A stretch of DNA of 64,000 nt, taken from contig JAFYWI010000009.1 of NCBI GenBank assembly GCA_017558105.1, positions 34,169 to 98,168 of the forward strand, given 5' to 3'. The DNA is from Clostridia bacterium (lineage in GTDB: Bacteria > Bacillota > Clostridia > Christensenellales > Borkfalkiaceae). Of the stretch, positions 52,212 to 61,278 are shown in pieces (position 1 is the stretch's first letter; every line of letters starts with the position of its first letter). Under the pieces are notes generated by a model that saw only the letters and a program-made list of their open reading frames with translations, was not told where the DNA came from and did not search any database. Both the position numbers and the translations under genes were made by a program.

Positions 52212-53495
52212 ATGGCAATAGATTATCATAAAGAATTTAAAAATAGAAAAATTAAAAAACCAAATATGTTTATTGCACACGTTGTGCAATTTGTTTTTAA
52301 GCAAATTGCAAAAAAGCGCAATACAGAATTCGTTTATACCGAAGAGTATTTGAAATTAAAGAATAGTCAAGTAATTTATTTGTGCCAGCACAAATCTAGC
52401 CTTGACTATATTTATTTGTTTGCAGGCTTAAAAAACTTAAACATGCACGTTTTATGTGGCTACCAAAACGTATTCCAAAAAAATATTTATAAACTGCTTA
52501 AAAGTTTAGGCGTTATTGCAAAAATGTTATATCAGCCAGATATGCAAGCAACAAGGCAAATGTTTCAAGGAATAAAAAGGGGTGGAAGTATAATTATTTT
52601 CCCAGAAGGCATACAATCTACTTCTGGCTCAACCCACCCAATAAACCCAGCCACTAAAAACTTTATTATAAAGGCAGGCTTACCAGTTGTATTAGTTTCT
52701 TTTAAGGGTACGTACTTTTCAAGAACGCGCTATTCAACCGACGTAAAAAAAGGTAAAATAACCGTTACGTTCGATAAGTTGTTTAGTGCAGAAGATATTA
52801 AAAACCTTTCGCAAGATGAAATTCATAACAAACTTTTACAAAAGTTTAAGTATAACGAATTTGAAGAATTTAAAAACGAAAAGGTTGCTTTTTATGGCAA
52901 AAAACCTAATATATATGGTTTAGATAACGTTATATATAAATGCCCTAACTGTAAAAGCGAGTATGAATTTTCAACTAAAGAAGACGTTATGACGTGTGGC
53001 AAATGTAATTTCGCCATTAAAATGGATGAATATTACGATATAAGAAGTGTAAACGGCAACTTGCCATTTAGTAATATAGACGAGTGGTACAAGTGGCAAA
53101 GAAAGGTTATTGCAAAAGAAATTTTAAGCGAAGATTTTAAACTTTCTTCATTAGTTAAGGTTGGTAAAATAAACGTTAAAAAATTAGATAATAATTATTC
53201 TTTGCTTTACCACGGCGAAGGCAAATTGACCTTAACTAACAAGGGGTTAACCTACGAAGGCACTTTTGAGGGCGAAACTAAAAAACTATTCTTTGAGCCA
53301 GAACAAGTGTATTCGTTAACAATGTCTTTACAATACGATTTAGATTTATATTATAAAAGCGAATATTTTAATTTCAAACTTTTGGAAGATGAAAAGAAAG
53401 TTGCAAAGTGGATGATTGCGGCAGAAGAAATTCACAACTTACACGACACCACTTGGAAAAAGGTTAGCGACGAGGTATACGAATATGAGCAATAA
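52212..53495 (+). CDS. PlsC-type acyltransferase with zinc ribbon and C-terminal extension
   Basis: A 427-residue protein. Residues about 40-215 are a 1-acylglycerol-3-phosphate acyltransferase domain with QHKSSLD (catalytic His60 and Asp65) and FPEGIQSTSG (Glu132). A zinc ribbon follows, with CPNC at 244-247 and CGKC at 262-265. The last 150 residues form an unrecognised beta-rich region (YHGEGKLTLTNKGLTYEG) that looks PH-like. Ordinary PlsC has about 240 residues. It should acylate a lysophospholipid at the membrane. The ribbon may sense metal or bind a partner. It overlaps the next gene by 11 bases. Confidence 0.82.
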   Translation: MAIDYHKEFKNRKIKKPNMFIAHVVQFVFKQIAKKRNTEFVYTEEYLKLKNSQVIYLCQHKSSLDYIYLFAGLKNLNMHVLCGYQNVFQKNIYKLLKSLGVIAKMLYQPDMQATRQMFQGIKRGGSIIIFPEGIQSTSGSTHPINPATKNFIIKAGLPVVLVSFKGTYFSRTRYSTDVKKGKITVTFDKLFSAEDIKNLSQDEIHNKLLQKFKYNEFEEFKNEKVAFYGKKPNIYGLDNVIYKCPNCKSEYEFSTKEDVMTCGKCNFAIKMDEYYDIRSVNGNLPFSNIDEWYKWQRKVIAKEILSEDFKLSSLVKVGKINVKKLDNNYSLLYHGEGKLTLTNKGLTYEGTFEGETKKLFFEPEQVYSLTMSLQYDLDLYYKSEYFNFKLLEDEKKVAKWMIAAEEIHNLHDTTWKKVSDEVYEYEQ

Positions 53496-54198
53496 AAAAG
53501 AAATAGCTATAATAATTACCACAGCGGTGGTTTTAACTGCGCTTATAATATTTTCAATAATAAATTGGGAAACTATAGTATTTTTGTTTAACCAAGTTGC
53601 AACGGGGGCAGATATCGTTCAAGATTACGTTTTATCTTTAGGTGTAGTAGGCATTATTGCTATGGCTATTGTAATGATAGTTTGCTTTTTCTTTCCTTTT
53701 GTTTCGCCTCTACCAATAGAACTTGCTTCTGCAGTTAGTTATGGGCTTGGGTTTGGCTTTATTCACGTTACCCTTTCAATTTTTATAGCAAGTCAGTTAG
53801 CCTTTTTGTTTACTAAAAGCACTTTATTTTTAAGTTCTAAAAAGAAAAGGGAAGAACATCGTTTAATGGAAGAAAAAATAAAAAATAGTAAAAGAAGCAT
53901 TTATTACTTTTTGTTTTTGGCTTATTTAGCGCCTTTCGTTCCGTTTTTAGTAATACATATGGTTGCTGCAGATAGTGGCATGAAGTGGTGGAAATATGCC
54001 CTTATAACGTTATTTGGCCCTATGCCAGATATAATTATAACTCTTTGGGCAGGGGTAAAAATAACAACTTCTTCTTCGCCTATTCTTTCTTATATAATTT
54101 TGGTCGTTATAATTGTAATAGTAATTTTATCTATGGTTTTCAAAAACAAACTTGTAGATTGGATTTTTACACCAAAGGAGAAAAATAAAAATGAGTAA
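53485..54198 (+). CDS. VTT/DedA-like membrane protein
   Basis: A 237-residue membrane protein; the ATG at 53485 (MSNKKEIA) is chosen because GACGAGG lies just upstream, while earlier in-frame starts lie deep inside the previous gene. It has about five hydrophobic segments, with SPLPIELASAVSYGLGFGF and the VTT-like helix pair around APFVPFLVIHM. VTT/DedA relatives act in lipid flipping or membrane homeostasis, which fits the acyltransferase it overlaps. It also overlaps the next gene by 8 bases. Confidence 0.72.
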   Translation: MSNKKEIAIIITTAVVLTALIIFSIINWETIVFLFNQVATGADIVQDYVLSLGVVGIIAMAIVMIVCFFFPFVSPLPIELASAVSYGLGFGFIHVTLSIFIASQLAFLFTKSTLFLSSKKKREEHRLMEEKIKNSKRSIYYFLFLAYLAPFVPFLVIHMVAADSGMKWWKYALITLFGPMPDIIITLWAGVKITTSSSPILSYIILVVIIVIVILSMVFKNKLVDWIFTPKEKNKNE

Positions 54199-55627
54199 TA
54201 CGAAAAAGGACTTAAATAAGGAACTGAATTCCGACCTTAAATTTAGTGTAAAAAGCTTTATAACCATTTGTTCAATTTTATTTGGCATAATGGTGTTCGT
54301 TGGGATTTTAACTTACGTAGTTCCTGCGGGTAAGTACTTAACAGATAAAAAGGGAAACATTATTCCTGATTCCTTTTCTTTTATCGAAAGCACCACAAGG
54401 CTACCAATTTGGCGTTGGCTAACTGCACCTTTTGAAGCACTTATTTTTGGTTCAGGTGCTTTTAATATTATTCAAATTATAGCAGTTTTGTTAGTGTTGG
54501 GTGGCACGTTTAAGGTGCTAGATAAGGCTGGCTTATTAGTTGCAATAGTAAACATTATTTTAGATAAGTTCTACAATAAAAGATATTTACTTATTTGGAT
54601 TATTACTCTTTTAATGATGCTACTTGCTTCTTGCTTTGGTTTACAAGAAGAACTTTTAATACTTTTCCCAATTTTTCTTGCAATATCTAAGGCAATGCAC
54701 TGGAGCAACGAACAAGCCGTTAGTTTAATATTAATTACCACTGGTGTTGGTTTTACTACTGCGTTGTTTAATCCTTTTACCGTAGGGGTGGCATCTGGTT
54801 TGGCAGGGTTAACCGTATTAGACGGGCTTTGGTATAGAGTTATAATATTTGCGCTTCTATACGTTTTTACTAGCCTATTTTTAGTTTATATGGCTAAAAG
54901 AGATGAAAAACGTAATTTAATTGAAGAAAACGCACAAAAGTTTGAACAATTAACAGAAGAATTAAGAAAAGAATACTCTGCAAAAAGCAAAATGATAATT
55001 GCTTTATTTGCCGTAGCATTGTTTGTTATAGTTATATTTTCTATTGTTCCCGTTTTAGCAGATTTAGGCTTAGGCATGGTAGTTATGGCACTTGCCTTCG
55101 TTGTGGGAACGTTTATTATTGGCAAAAAATGTTTAGGAAGCTTAAAAGAAACTTTTAAGGTTTTCTTTTCCGGCGCAAAAGATTTATCGCCATCAATAAT
55201 TATAATTTTACTTGCTTTCAGCGTTAAATATATTGCAGAAAGTGGAGATATTTTACATACTGCATTTTATTATTGCTATAATTTTATGAGTGTTCAATCT
55301 CCATATCTTTCAGTTATATTGTTATATTTAATTATTTTGGTGTTTGAATTCTTTATTCCAGGCTCGCTTGCAAAGGCACTATTGTTAATTCCATTGTTAA
55401 CTTTAGCACCATTACCTGGAATTAGCGCAAACATTATTATTTTAGCCTTTTTGTTTGGCGATGGCTACACCAACGTTTTATACCCAACTTGTGGAACGTT
55501 AGTTGTAGGTTTAAGTTTAGCAAACGTAAGTTTTGTAAGTTGGCTAAAAAGAACGGGGCTATTTCAATTAATATTATTCGTAATATCAGTTGCCTTCTTG
55601 TTGTTTGCAGTTTATATTGGGTTATAA
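54191..55627 (+). CDS. YfcC-family membrane transporter
   Basis: A 478-residue protein with about 12 membrane segments. LTYVVPAGKYLTD near residue 45 and the GFTTALFNPFTVGVASGLAG region match the YfcC/AbgT-related group of the ion transporter superfamily. Members are thought to move amino acids, peptides or dicarboxylates. It starts 8 bases inside the preceding gene, so the three genes from 52212 form one operon linking a lipid enzyme, a membrane protein and a transporter. The substrate is unknown. Confidence 0.83.
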   Translation: MSNTKKDLNKELNSDLKFSVKSFITICSILFGIMVFVGILTYVVPAGKYLTDKKGNIIPDSFSFIESTTRLPIWRWLTAPFEALIFGSGAFNIIQIIAVLLVLGGTFKVLDKAGLLVAIVNIILDKFYNKRYLLIWIITLLMMLLASCFGLQEELLILFPIFLAISKAMHWSNEQAVSLILITTGVGFTTALFNPFTVGVASGLAGLTVLDGLWYRVIIFALLYVFTSLFLVYMAKRDEKRNLIEENAQKFEQLTEELRKEYSAKSKMIIALFAVALFVIVIFSIVPVLADLGLGMVVMALAFVVGTFIIGKKCLGSLKETFKVFFSGAKDLSPSIIIILLAFSVKYIAESGDILHTAFYYCYNFMSVQSPYLSVILLYLIILVFEFFIPGSLAKALLLIPLLTLAPLPGISANIIILAFLFGDGYTNVLYPTCGTLVVGLSLANVSFVSWLKRTGLFQLILFVISVAFLLFAVYIGL

Positions 55628-55641
55628 TAAAAGTTTATATA

Positions 55642-55674
55642 AAAAGAAAAGAACTTGGATTTTTTCCAAGTTCT
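55642..55674 (+). terminator. Terminator after the YfcC-type gene
   Basis: AAGAACTTGGA and TCCAAGTTCTT followed by six T; the stem is almost the same as in the terminator at 45438-45470. Confidence 0.85.
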
Positions 55675-55703
55675 TTTTTCGTTTAAATAATTTTAATTAT
55701 TTA

Positions 55704-56696
55704 TTATTTTAAGCAATCTTCTAATTTATCAACAGAAGTAACGCCACTTATACTATCTGCTTTAGATAAGCAGTTAATAGCAACTAGGTTAGAAAAGGCA
55801 AGCATTTTTTCATCTTCATAGTCGTTATAAATTGCATATAAGCAACCTGCACAGAAAGCATCTCCAGCGCCTACGCTACCTTTAATAAAGCCTTTTTTAA
55901 GTTGCCTTGAAGGTACTGCCGTAAAATTACCACTCTTATCTAAACAAAAGCCTTTTTCAGGGCAGTGTATAATAACTTTTTCTTTAACGCCGTAAGCCAT
56001 AATAGTGCTTAAAATGTTTTTAACGTTTTCGTCGTTAAGGGTATCGTCTTCGTTTCTAGGGTTAATTTCTGCAATTTGCCCTGCTTCAACTTCGTTAATA
56101 ATAACGTAATCGCAATAAGGTAAAGAAGCAGAAACGGTCTTTTTGAAGTTGCCAGAAGATTCGCTAACAACGTCTATAGAAGTTTTAATACCTTTTTCTT
56201 GTGCTTGTTTTAGTAGTGTAGCCATTTGGGTAGTGCCGTTTTCGTATTTATCAAACGAATCTAAAAGCATTAAATAGCCACAATGTAGCATTTTGGTATC
56301 TATATCATCTAGGTTAATATCGTTTAAGCAAAACTCTGCATTAGCGCCACGGTTATGGAAAAAAGTTCTCTCGCCCGTGCCGGTAATAGTAATAACGTCT
56401 GAATAACTAGTTGGCGAAGTATTAGAAATTTTAACACCCTTTGTTTCTAACCCTTCTTCTTTAAGTTTATTTAATACGTATTTACCTTTATCGTCGTTAC
56501 CAACTTTGCCAAAAGCGCATACTCTTAAATTCTTATCTAATCTCTTTAGATCTATACCACTATTTGGAACAGAGCCACCAACGGCTAAAGATTCGCTAGT
56601 TATAGTTGCTAACATTCCTTTTTCTGGGTAAGAACCAACAAATTTAACGTTATCTGTTAAAATATTGCCAGCAAGTGCAATTCCTTCTCTTTTCAT
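55704..56696 (-). CDS. PfkB-family carbohydrate kinase
   Basis: A 330-residue ribokinase-like enzyme. The N-terminal glycine region (AVGGSVPNSGIDLKRL) is followed by the C-terminal anion-hole motif GSVGAGDAFCAG near residue 275, with the catalytic aspartate in GAGD. It phosphorylates a sugar or nucleoside using ATP. Its place behind an MtlD-like dehydrogenase, two bases apart, suggests a sugar or sugar alcohol pathway, such as fructose released from mannitol. Last gene of a four-gene minus-strand operon. Confidence 0.87.
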   Translation of the reverse strand: MKREGIALAGNILTDNVKFVGSYPEKGMLATITSESLAVGGSVPNSGIDLKRLDKNLRVCAFGKVGNDDKGKYVLNKLKEEGLETKGVKISNTSPTSYSDVITITGTGERTFFHNRGANAEFCLNDINLDDIDTKMLHCGYLMLLDSFDKYENGTTQMATLLKQAQEKGIKTSIDVVSESSGNFKKTVSASLPYCDYVIINEVEAGQIAEINPRNEDDTLNDENVKNILSTIMAYGVKEKVIIHCPEKGFCLDKSGNFTAVPSRQLKKGFIKGSVGAGDAFCAGCLYAIYNDYEDEKMLAFSNLVAINCLSKADSISGVTSVDKLEDCLK

Positions 56697-56698
56697 AA

Positions 56699-57913
56699 TT
56701 AAACTCTAATTTCCTTTCCTAAAATTTCGCCACAATAATTTGCAAGTTCGTAAATTTCTTTGCCGTCTTTAATCATATCGTAAAGAGTGCAAATTAAATC
56801 TACCATTTTGCCTTCGTAGTTGCAATATTTCTTTAACGTTTCTTTAACGCCGTTTTCTTTTGCGAAGGTGCAAAGTTCTATGCTTCTTTCATCACCCTCT
56901 GGAGCAAAGTGCATACCAGCGGCAGCACCAATACAAATATATTCGCAAGGTAAGCCGTGTTTTTCGCATAAGTTTATTGCACCAATAATTCTATCGTTAT
57001 TGCTAAGCTTTCTAATAGTGTCTTTACCAACTCTTGCAACGGTATCGGCAAGAGCAACGTTTGTAAAACGGTATAACAAGTTGTCTGCATGGGCAATTAA
57101 TGGTTCAATTTCTACGCCGTGTTCTTTTGTTAGGGCAATGGCACTTTGCGTTAAAGCCTTATATGCTATAAACTTAATATCGTAATCTTTAATAGATTCG
57201 TAAATATAGTTATATTTTCTTAAGTTTCCTAAATAAGCACTAATTGCGTGGCTCATATTGTGCATAAATAACTTTCTTTCAATAAACAAGCTAAACGGAG
57301 TAAAAGGGTAAAGGTTAGGCACGTTTGGAATTTCACCCTTAAAAGCATCTTTATCTACAGGTAGAATATTATAAGGTTCTACTGCAACGGTTAGTATGCT
57401 TTCGCCAGGTTCTTTTTCTAATACAGGAACCATCCTACCAATACTTGCTTCTACAAAACCAACTTCTTTTTTAATTCTTTCTTCGTATTCAGGAATACAT
57501 TGAATAATTAAATTTCTTAAAAATTCGTCTGCGCCAATAAGGTTTTCGCAAATAATAATGTTAAAAGGTTTAGCGTTATTAATAAAACGTTTTTTCAAGC
57601 CTAACGCAATAGGTTTAGCGATAAATTTTAATACGTTTACGCCAATTGCAGTAGCCATAGCGTCTGCACTGGCAATTTCATCGGAAACAAGTTCAATATT
57701 AGTTCCATCTATGCCGTAAACGTTGTTAACTGGTTGAATTTTAACTCCTTCGTTGCTAACAACTTTTACAGGGTAACTATGGTCTATATTTAGGGTAGAA
57801 ATAACTTCTTGGTTAATATCTACAAAACCAACTGAATAACCACTATTAGAAAATACTTGTCCAATAAAGCCACGGCCAATATTTCCTGCGCCGTACATAA
57901 TAAATTTTTTCAT
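56699..57913 (-). CDS. Mannitol-1-phosphate 5-dehydrogenase-like protein
   Basis: A 404-residue NAD-dependent polyol dehydrogenase. YGAGNIGRGFIGQ at 7-19 is the Rossmann motif characteristic of MtlD, and the C-terminal catalytic domain is present (RKLFMHNMSHAISAYLG; MtlD enzymes have a lysine-centred active site in this region). It would convert a polyol phosphate to a keto-sugar phosphate. Usual MtlD has about 380 residues. No mannitol PTS genes are in the window. Start follows TGGAGAAAG. Confidence 0.85.
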   Translation of the reverse strand: MKKFIMYGAGNIGRGFIGQVFSNSGYSVGFVDINQEVISTLNIDHSYPVKVVSNEGVKIQPVNNVYGIDGTNIELVSDEIASADAMATAIGVNVLKFIAKPIALGLKKRFINNAKPFNIIICENLIGADEFLRNLIIQCIPEYEERIKKEVGFVEASIGRMVPVLEKEPGESILTVAVEPYNILPVDKDAFKGEIPNVPNLYPFTPFSLFIERKLFMHNMSHAISAYLGNLRKYNYIYESIKDYDIKFIAYKALTQSAIALTKEHGVEIEPLIAHADNLLYRFTNVALADTVARVGKDTIRKLSNNDRIIGAINLCEKHGLPCEYICIGAAAGMHFAPEGDERSIELCTFAKENGVKETLKKYCNYEGKMVDLICTLYDMIKDGKEIYELANYCGEILGKEIRV

Positions 57914-57928
57914 ACTTTCTCCAATAAA

Positions 57929-58480
57929 TTAAAGTTCTTTAATAATTTTAGCAGGGTTACCTGCAATAACAACGTTACTACCAAAACTTTTAGTAACAAC
58001 AGCACCTGCGCCAACAACAACGTTGTCGCCTAAAGTTACGCCAGGGCATATTATTGCGCCACCACCTATCCAACAATTATTGCCAATAGTTATTGGTAAG
58101 CCTAATTCTACACCGTTATATCTTTCTTCGGCACGAACGGGGTGGGTGGCAGAAAACATTTTAACGCAAGGCGCAAGCATGCAGTTTTTACCTATGGTAA
58201 CCTTGTTTACGTCTAATATAACACAGCCGTAGTTAGCAAAAAAGTTTTCGCCAACGTGTATGTTAATACCATAATCGCAATAAAAAGGTGGGTGAACGGT
58301 AATTTTTTCACCCGTGCCACCCAATATCTTTTTAATTAGTTTATTTAATTTTTTTTCGTTAGAAGGGTCAATTTTATTGTATTTACCGAAAAGTTTTTTA
58401 ACTCTTAAATGAAGCTTTCTTAATTCTTTGTCGGTAGGCGAATAAAGTTGCCCACTTAACGCCTTTTCTCTTTCAGTCAT
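57929..58480 (-). CDS. Maltose/galactoside-type O-acetyltransferase
   Basis: A 183-residue protein with an N-terminal MAT domain (MTEREKALSGQLYSP, DKELRKLHLRVKKLFGKYN) and a left-handed beta-helix of hexapeptide repeats with the catalytic histidine in SATHPVRAEERYN. It transfers acetyl from acetyl-CoA to a sugar hydroxyl, probably to dispose of non-usable sugars. It lies three bases downstream of the NagB-like gene and 15 bases upstream of the MtlD-like gene. Confidence 0.92.
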   Translation of the reverse strand: MTEREKALSGQLYSPTDKELRKLHLRVKKLFGKYNKIDPSNEKKLNKLIKKILGGTGEKITVHPPFYCDYGINIHVGENFFANYGCVILDVNKVTIGKNCMLAPCVKMFSATHPVRAEERYNGVELGLPITIGNNCWIGGGAIICPGVTLGDNVVVGAGAVVTKSFGSNVVIAGNPAKIIKEL

Positions 58481-58483
58481 AAA

Positions 58484-59422
58484 TTAGTTTGCTTCTGGGC
58501 AAAGTGGACCAGCAAGTTCTTTTAAGAAGAATAACTTACCAGGTAGGGTAGGTATGAAAGAAGAAGTAACGAATCTCGTAGGGCCAAACCTTAAAGTCAT
58601 CCATAAACTCATACCTTGCCATTGCATACCACGGCCTAAAGCACCGTCTGCACCACCAATAGCGTAGTCTGCACTAAATAGAATTGCAGGACCTACCGTG
58701 TTTGCTCTGCAAGGAACAAGGCTCGTTCTACTCTTAAATGAAGTTAAAGCGTTTTGTTCAATGGTTAGTGGGTGAAGTTTAGCACCAATTCTGTAAGGTT
58801 GTTTTAACCATTCTTCGTTAGAAGCAAATTCAGAACCGAATTGTGGTTCCCAGAAAGCAATGTGGCACATTCTACCAATACCGTAAACTAAAACCAATTT
58901 AGCGCCTTCTGCTTTAAGTTTAGCAATTTTTTCTGGGTATGTAGGTAAGTTTTCTTTCGTAGCGAAATTTCTGTGTTCTTTTGGAACGGTTAATTCGCCA
59001 AGTGGATTATAGAAAGCGTTTTCCATAGCGCTTTGGAAAGATGCTTCGCCAGTAATGGTGTTACCTTCTGCATCTGCCCATTCATCCATATTAAAGCAGT
59101 AAACGTTTTTACAACTAACGTTCCATTCTTTTAAGAAATAAACTGCCCATTTGTACATTCCCATAGGACCTACAGGAAGAATAAACGCAATTTTTTTGCC
59201 GTTAGCTTTTTTAATTTCGTTAGCAATTTCGTGGCCCATCTTAACGTCGAATTCTTGAACGTTATCGCAAGCGATAGGGTTAAAACCATCGTTCCAGAAA
59301 CTTTGTTTTTCTGTAATAGATTCTGGTGCGTTAGCGCAACAAGCATCAATCTTTTCAAAATCCCATCCTTCTGGATAGAAGCCTTCTAATAAACTGCCTT
59401 TTACTGTAGAGTTAAAATCCAT
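58484..59422 (-). CDS. Glucosamine-6-phosphate deaminase-like protein
   Basis: A 312-residue protein, longer than NagB (about 245-265). The core has FNMDEWAD, matching the catalytic-aspartate motif of NagB, and [13 protein letters not shown] where NagB has GIGxDGHIAFNEP, so the second aspartate is replaced. These changes suggest a different substrate or a lost step. It may isomerise another phosphosugar. It is first in the minus-strand operon and has AAGGAGATA ahead of the start. Confidence 0.75.
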   Translation of the reverse strand: MDFNSTVKGSLLEGFYPEGWDFEKIDACCANAPESITEKQSFWNDGFNPIACDNVQEFDVKMGHEIANEIKKANGKKIAFILPVGPMGMYKWAVYFLKEWNVSCKNVYCFNMDEWADAEGNTITGEASFQSAMENAFYNPLGELTVPKEHRNFATKENLPTYPEKIAKLKAEGAKLVLVYGIGRMCHIAFWEPQFGSEFASNEEWLKQPYRIGAKLHPLTIEQNALTSFKSRTSLVPCRANTVGPAILFSADYAIGGADGALGRGMQWQGMSLWMTLRFGPTRFVTSSFIPTLPGKLFFLKELAGPLCPEAN

Positions 59423-59464
59423 AGTATATCTCCTTAAAAATGTTAATTATATTTTAATAATATA

Positions 59465-59493
59465 ATTATACATAATTAAAATTAATTTTGCAA
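59465..59493 (-). promoter_or_regulatory. Promoter for the NagB-like sugar operon
   Basis: On the minus strand: TTGCAA, 17-base spacer, TATAAT. Confidence 0.65.
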
Positions 59494-59690
59494 GGCTTAT
59501 TTAATAAAAGATTAGAATATTTTTAATTATAAAAAAGCTGTTTAGTTTGATAGCGATAACCAAAACAAAAAACATATTGATATTATTTGTAATATGTGTT
59601 AAAATACTTATAAATAAACTGAGAGTTGGTTTAATTCTTTGCTCAATAAACCTAGCAAAAAGGTTACGAAATTATTTAAGGAGAGTAAAA

Positions 59691-60524
59691 ATGAGTGAAT
59701 TAACAGATTTTATAATAGAAAATGGTGTATTGAAAGAATATGTCGGGCAAAGTAGTGAAGTTATAATTCCAGATAACGTAGAAAGTATAGGTTCTCACGC
59801 ATTTTATAATTGTGATTCACTAATAAAGGTGATAATTGGCGACAGCGTGGTAAAAATTGGCGACCATGCTTTTCAACGTTGTGAATCATTAGAAACTGTG
59901 GTAATAGGTAATAATGTAAAAGAGATAGAAGAATGTGCTTTTACTGAATGTGCAAGTTTAATGTATTTAACAATAGGTAATAAAGTTGAAAACATAGGTG
60001 TGTTGGCTTTTAGCGAATGTAGTTCGTTAACTAGTGTAGAAATACCAGATAGTGTATTAAACATAGGAGAAGCAGCTTTTGAAGATTGTGTTTATTTAAT
60101 TAAAATAGTAATTCCAAACAATGTACTTAATATAGGAGAAGGTGTTTTTCAATATTGCAAGATGTTAAAAAGCGTAATAATTGGCGAAGGGGTAAAAAAC
60201 ATAAGTGAGTTTGCTTTTGATGGTTGTACTTCGTTAACAAATGTTGAAGTTGGTAAGAACGTAACAATTATTGAAGATTGTGCTTTTTCTAATTGCACTG
60301 CTTTAACAAATATAAGCATACCAAGTAATGTGAAAAGTATAGGCGACTCTGCTTTTTTTAAATGCACTTCTTTAACAAGTATAAGAATTACAGATAATGT
60401 AACAAGTATAGGGGAAGAAGCTTTTTACAAATGCAAAAAACTTATAATAGAAGCACCTTCTAATACTTGTGCTGAAAAATATGCAAAACAAAATAAAATA
60501 AAATTTAAAGAAATTTTTCTTTAA
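59691..60524 (+). CDS. BspA-type leucine-rich-repeat protein
   Basis: A 277-residue protein. The ATG at 59691 is chosen because AAGGAG lies 9 bases upstream; an in-frame start at 59547 would add 48 residues with no ribosome site. It consists of about ten LRR_5 repeats of 23 residues, of the type VIIPDNVESIGSHAFYNCDSL. No signal peptide or anchor is seen, so unlike many BspA proteins it may be cytoplasmic. The last repeat is followed by EAPSNTCAEKYAKQNKIKF, a common cap in this family. It is probably a binding scaffold, partner unknown. Confidence 0.88.
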   Translation: MSELTDFIIENGVLKEYVGQSSEVIIPDNVESIGSHAFYNCDSLIKVIIGDSVVKIGDHAFQRCESLETVVIGNNVKEIEECAFTECASLMYLTIGNKVENIGVLAFSECSSLTSVEIPDSVLNIGEAAFEDCVYLIKIVIPNNVLNIGEGVFQYCKMLKSVIIGEGVKNISEFAFDGCTSLTNVEVGKNVTIIEDCAFSNCTALTNISIPSNVKSIGDSAFFKCTSLTSIRITDNVTSIGEEAFYKCKKLIIEAPSNTCAEKYAKQNKIKFKEIFL

Positions 60525-60562
60525 TAAATTTTGCTTCTAAAAGAAATAAAAATTTAAAAAAC

Positions 60563-60598
60563 AAAAAAGGGGACTATTTCAAAATAGTCCCTTTTTAT
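60563..60598 (+). terminator. Terminator after the LRR gene
   Basis: AAAGGGGACTATTT and AAATAGTCCCTTT with a T run. Confidence 0.85.
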
Positions 60599-60650
60599 AT
60601 TGTTATAATAAAAAGGCTTTGCAACGAACCTATATTGTTTAAAAACAAAA

Positions 60651-60781
60651 CTCGGGAAAAAGATTTGCTTGCAAAGATTTTTTCCGAAAAAGGAGAAGCA
60701 GTCGTAAAGAAAAAAGAACTAACCCATTAGTTAGTTCTTTGCGCCGTCGACTTGCTTCGACGTGGTGCGAGCAAAGGGACT
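60651..60781 (-). repeat. Decayed copy of the tRNA-Leu 3' end and its terminator block
   Basis: 60759-60781 is identical over 23 bases to 61070-61092, the tRNA-Leu 3' end and flank. The next block, a hairpin terminator (60711-60740) and an imperfect palindrome around AAAAAGATTTGCTTGCAAAGATTTTT (60658-60683), matches the order of elements at 60961-61052 with many substitutions. The rest of the tRNA is missing. The copies are about 310 bases apart. Confidence 0.65.
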
Positions 60782-60855
60782 GCGTCAAAGCACGACAACT
60801 TATCAGCCGTTTAACAAAATTAAACGGCAAGATTTATAGTCGGCTTTTCCTTTTC

Positions 60856-60886
60856 ACAAAAAGTTTTTCAATACTTTTTGTGATTT
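60856..60886 (+). terminator. Hairpin with T tract in the tRNA-flanking region
   Basis: CACAAAAAGT and ACTTTTTGTG followed by six T. It belongs to no gene that I can identify. In 60525-61073 I see otherwise only hairpins, tRNA fragments and no credible coding sequence. Confidence 0.5.
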
Positions 60887-61020
60887 TTTATATAGTTCAA
60901 GCCCCTTTGCTTAACAAAAAAATAGTTTAACATAAACCTTGCACAGTTACAAGAATAAATCTCGTAAAAAAGATTTGTTTTACAAAGATTTTTTACGAAA
61001 GAGGAAAAACAGACATAAAA

Positions 61021-61052
61021 GCAAAGAAACAACCTTTTAGGTTGTTTCTTGC
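61021..61052 (-). terminator. Terminator of the tRNA cluster
   Basis: On the minus strand GCAAGAAACAACC and GGTTGTTTCTTTGC with TTTT, just after the tRNA-Leu. Confidence 0.8.
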
Positions 61053-61073
61053 ATAATTTGTCTTGTTTTGACG

Positions 61074-61156
61074 TGGTGCGAGCAAAGGGACTTGAACCCC
61101 CACGGTCTCCCACTAGATCCTAAGTCTAGCGCGTCTGCCAATTCCGCCATGCTCGC
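61074..61156 (-). tRNA. tRNA-Leu (anticodon TAG)
   Basis: A class II tRNA with acceptor GCGAGCA, the long variable arm, anticodon loop CTTAGGA (TAG), discriminator A and encoded CCA. Reads CUN leucine codons. Confidence 0.96.
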
Positions 61157-61202
61157 AAACACACAATAGTGTGTTATTAAATTAACCTTGCCTTGCTCAG
61201 GT

Positions 61203-61278
61203 TGGTCCGCCTTCGGGGACTCGAACCCCGGGCCCACTGATTAAGAGTCAGTTGCTCTACCAACTGAGCTAAAGGCGG
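61203..61278 (-). tRNA. tRNA-Lys (anticodon CTT)
   Basis: Complete cloverleaf with acceptor CCGCCTT/AAGGCGG, loop CTCTTAA (CTT), discriminator A and encoded CCA. It abuts the next tRNA with no spacer. Confidence 0.95.

Noticed and set aside
59547-59690. N-terminal extension of the LRR protein
   Set aside because: The added 48 residues lack a ribosome site, while AAGGAG lies directly before the ATG at 59691.
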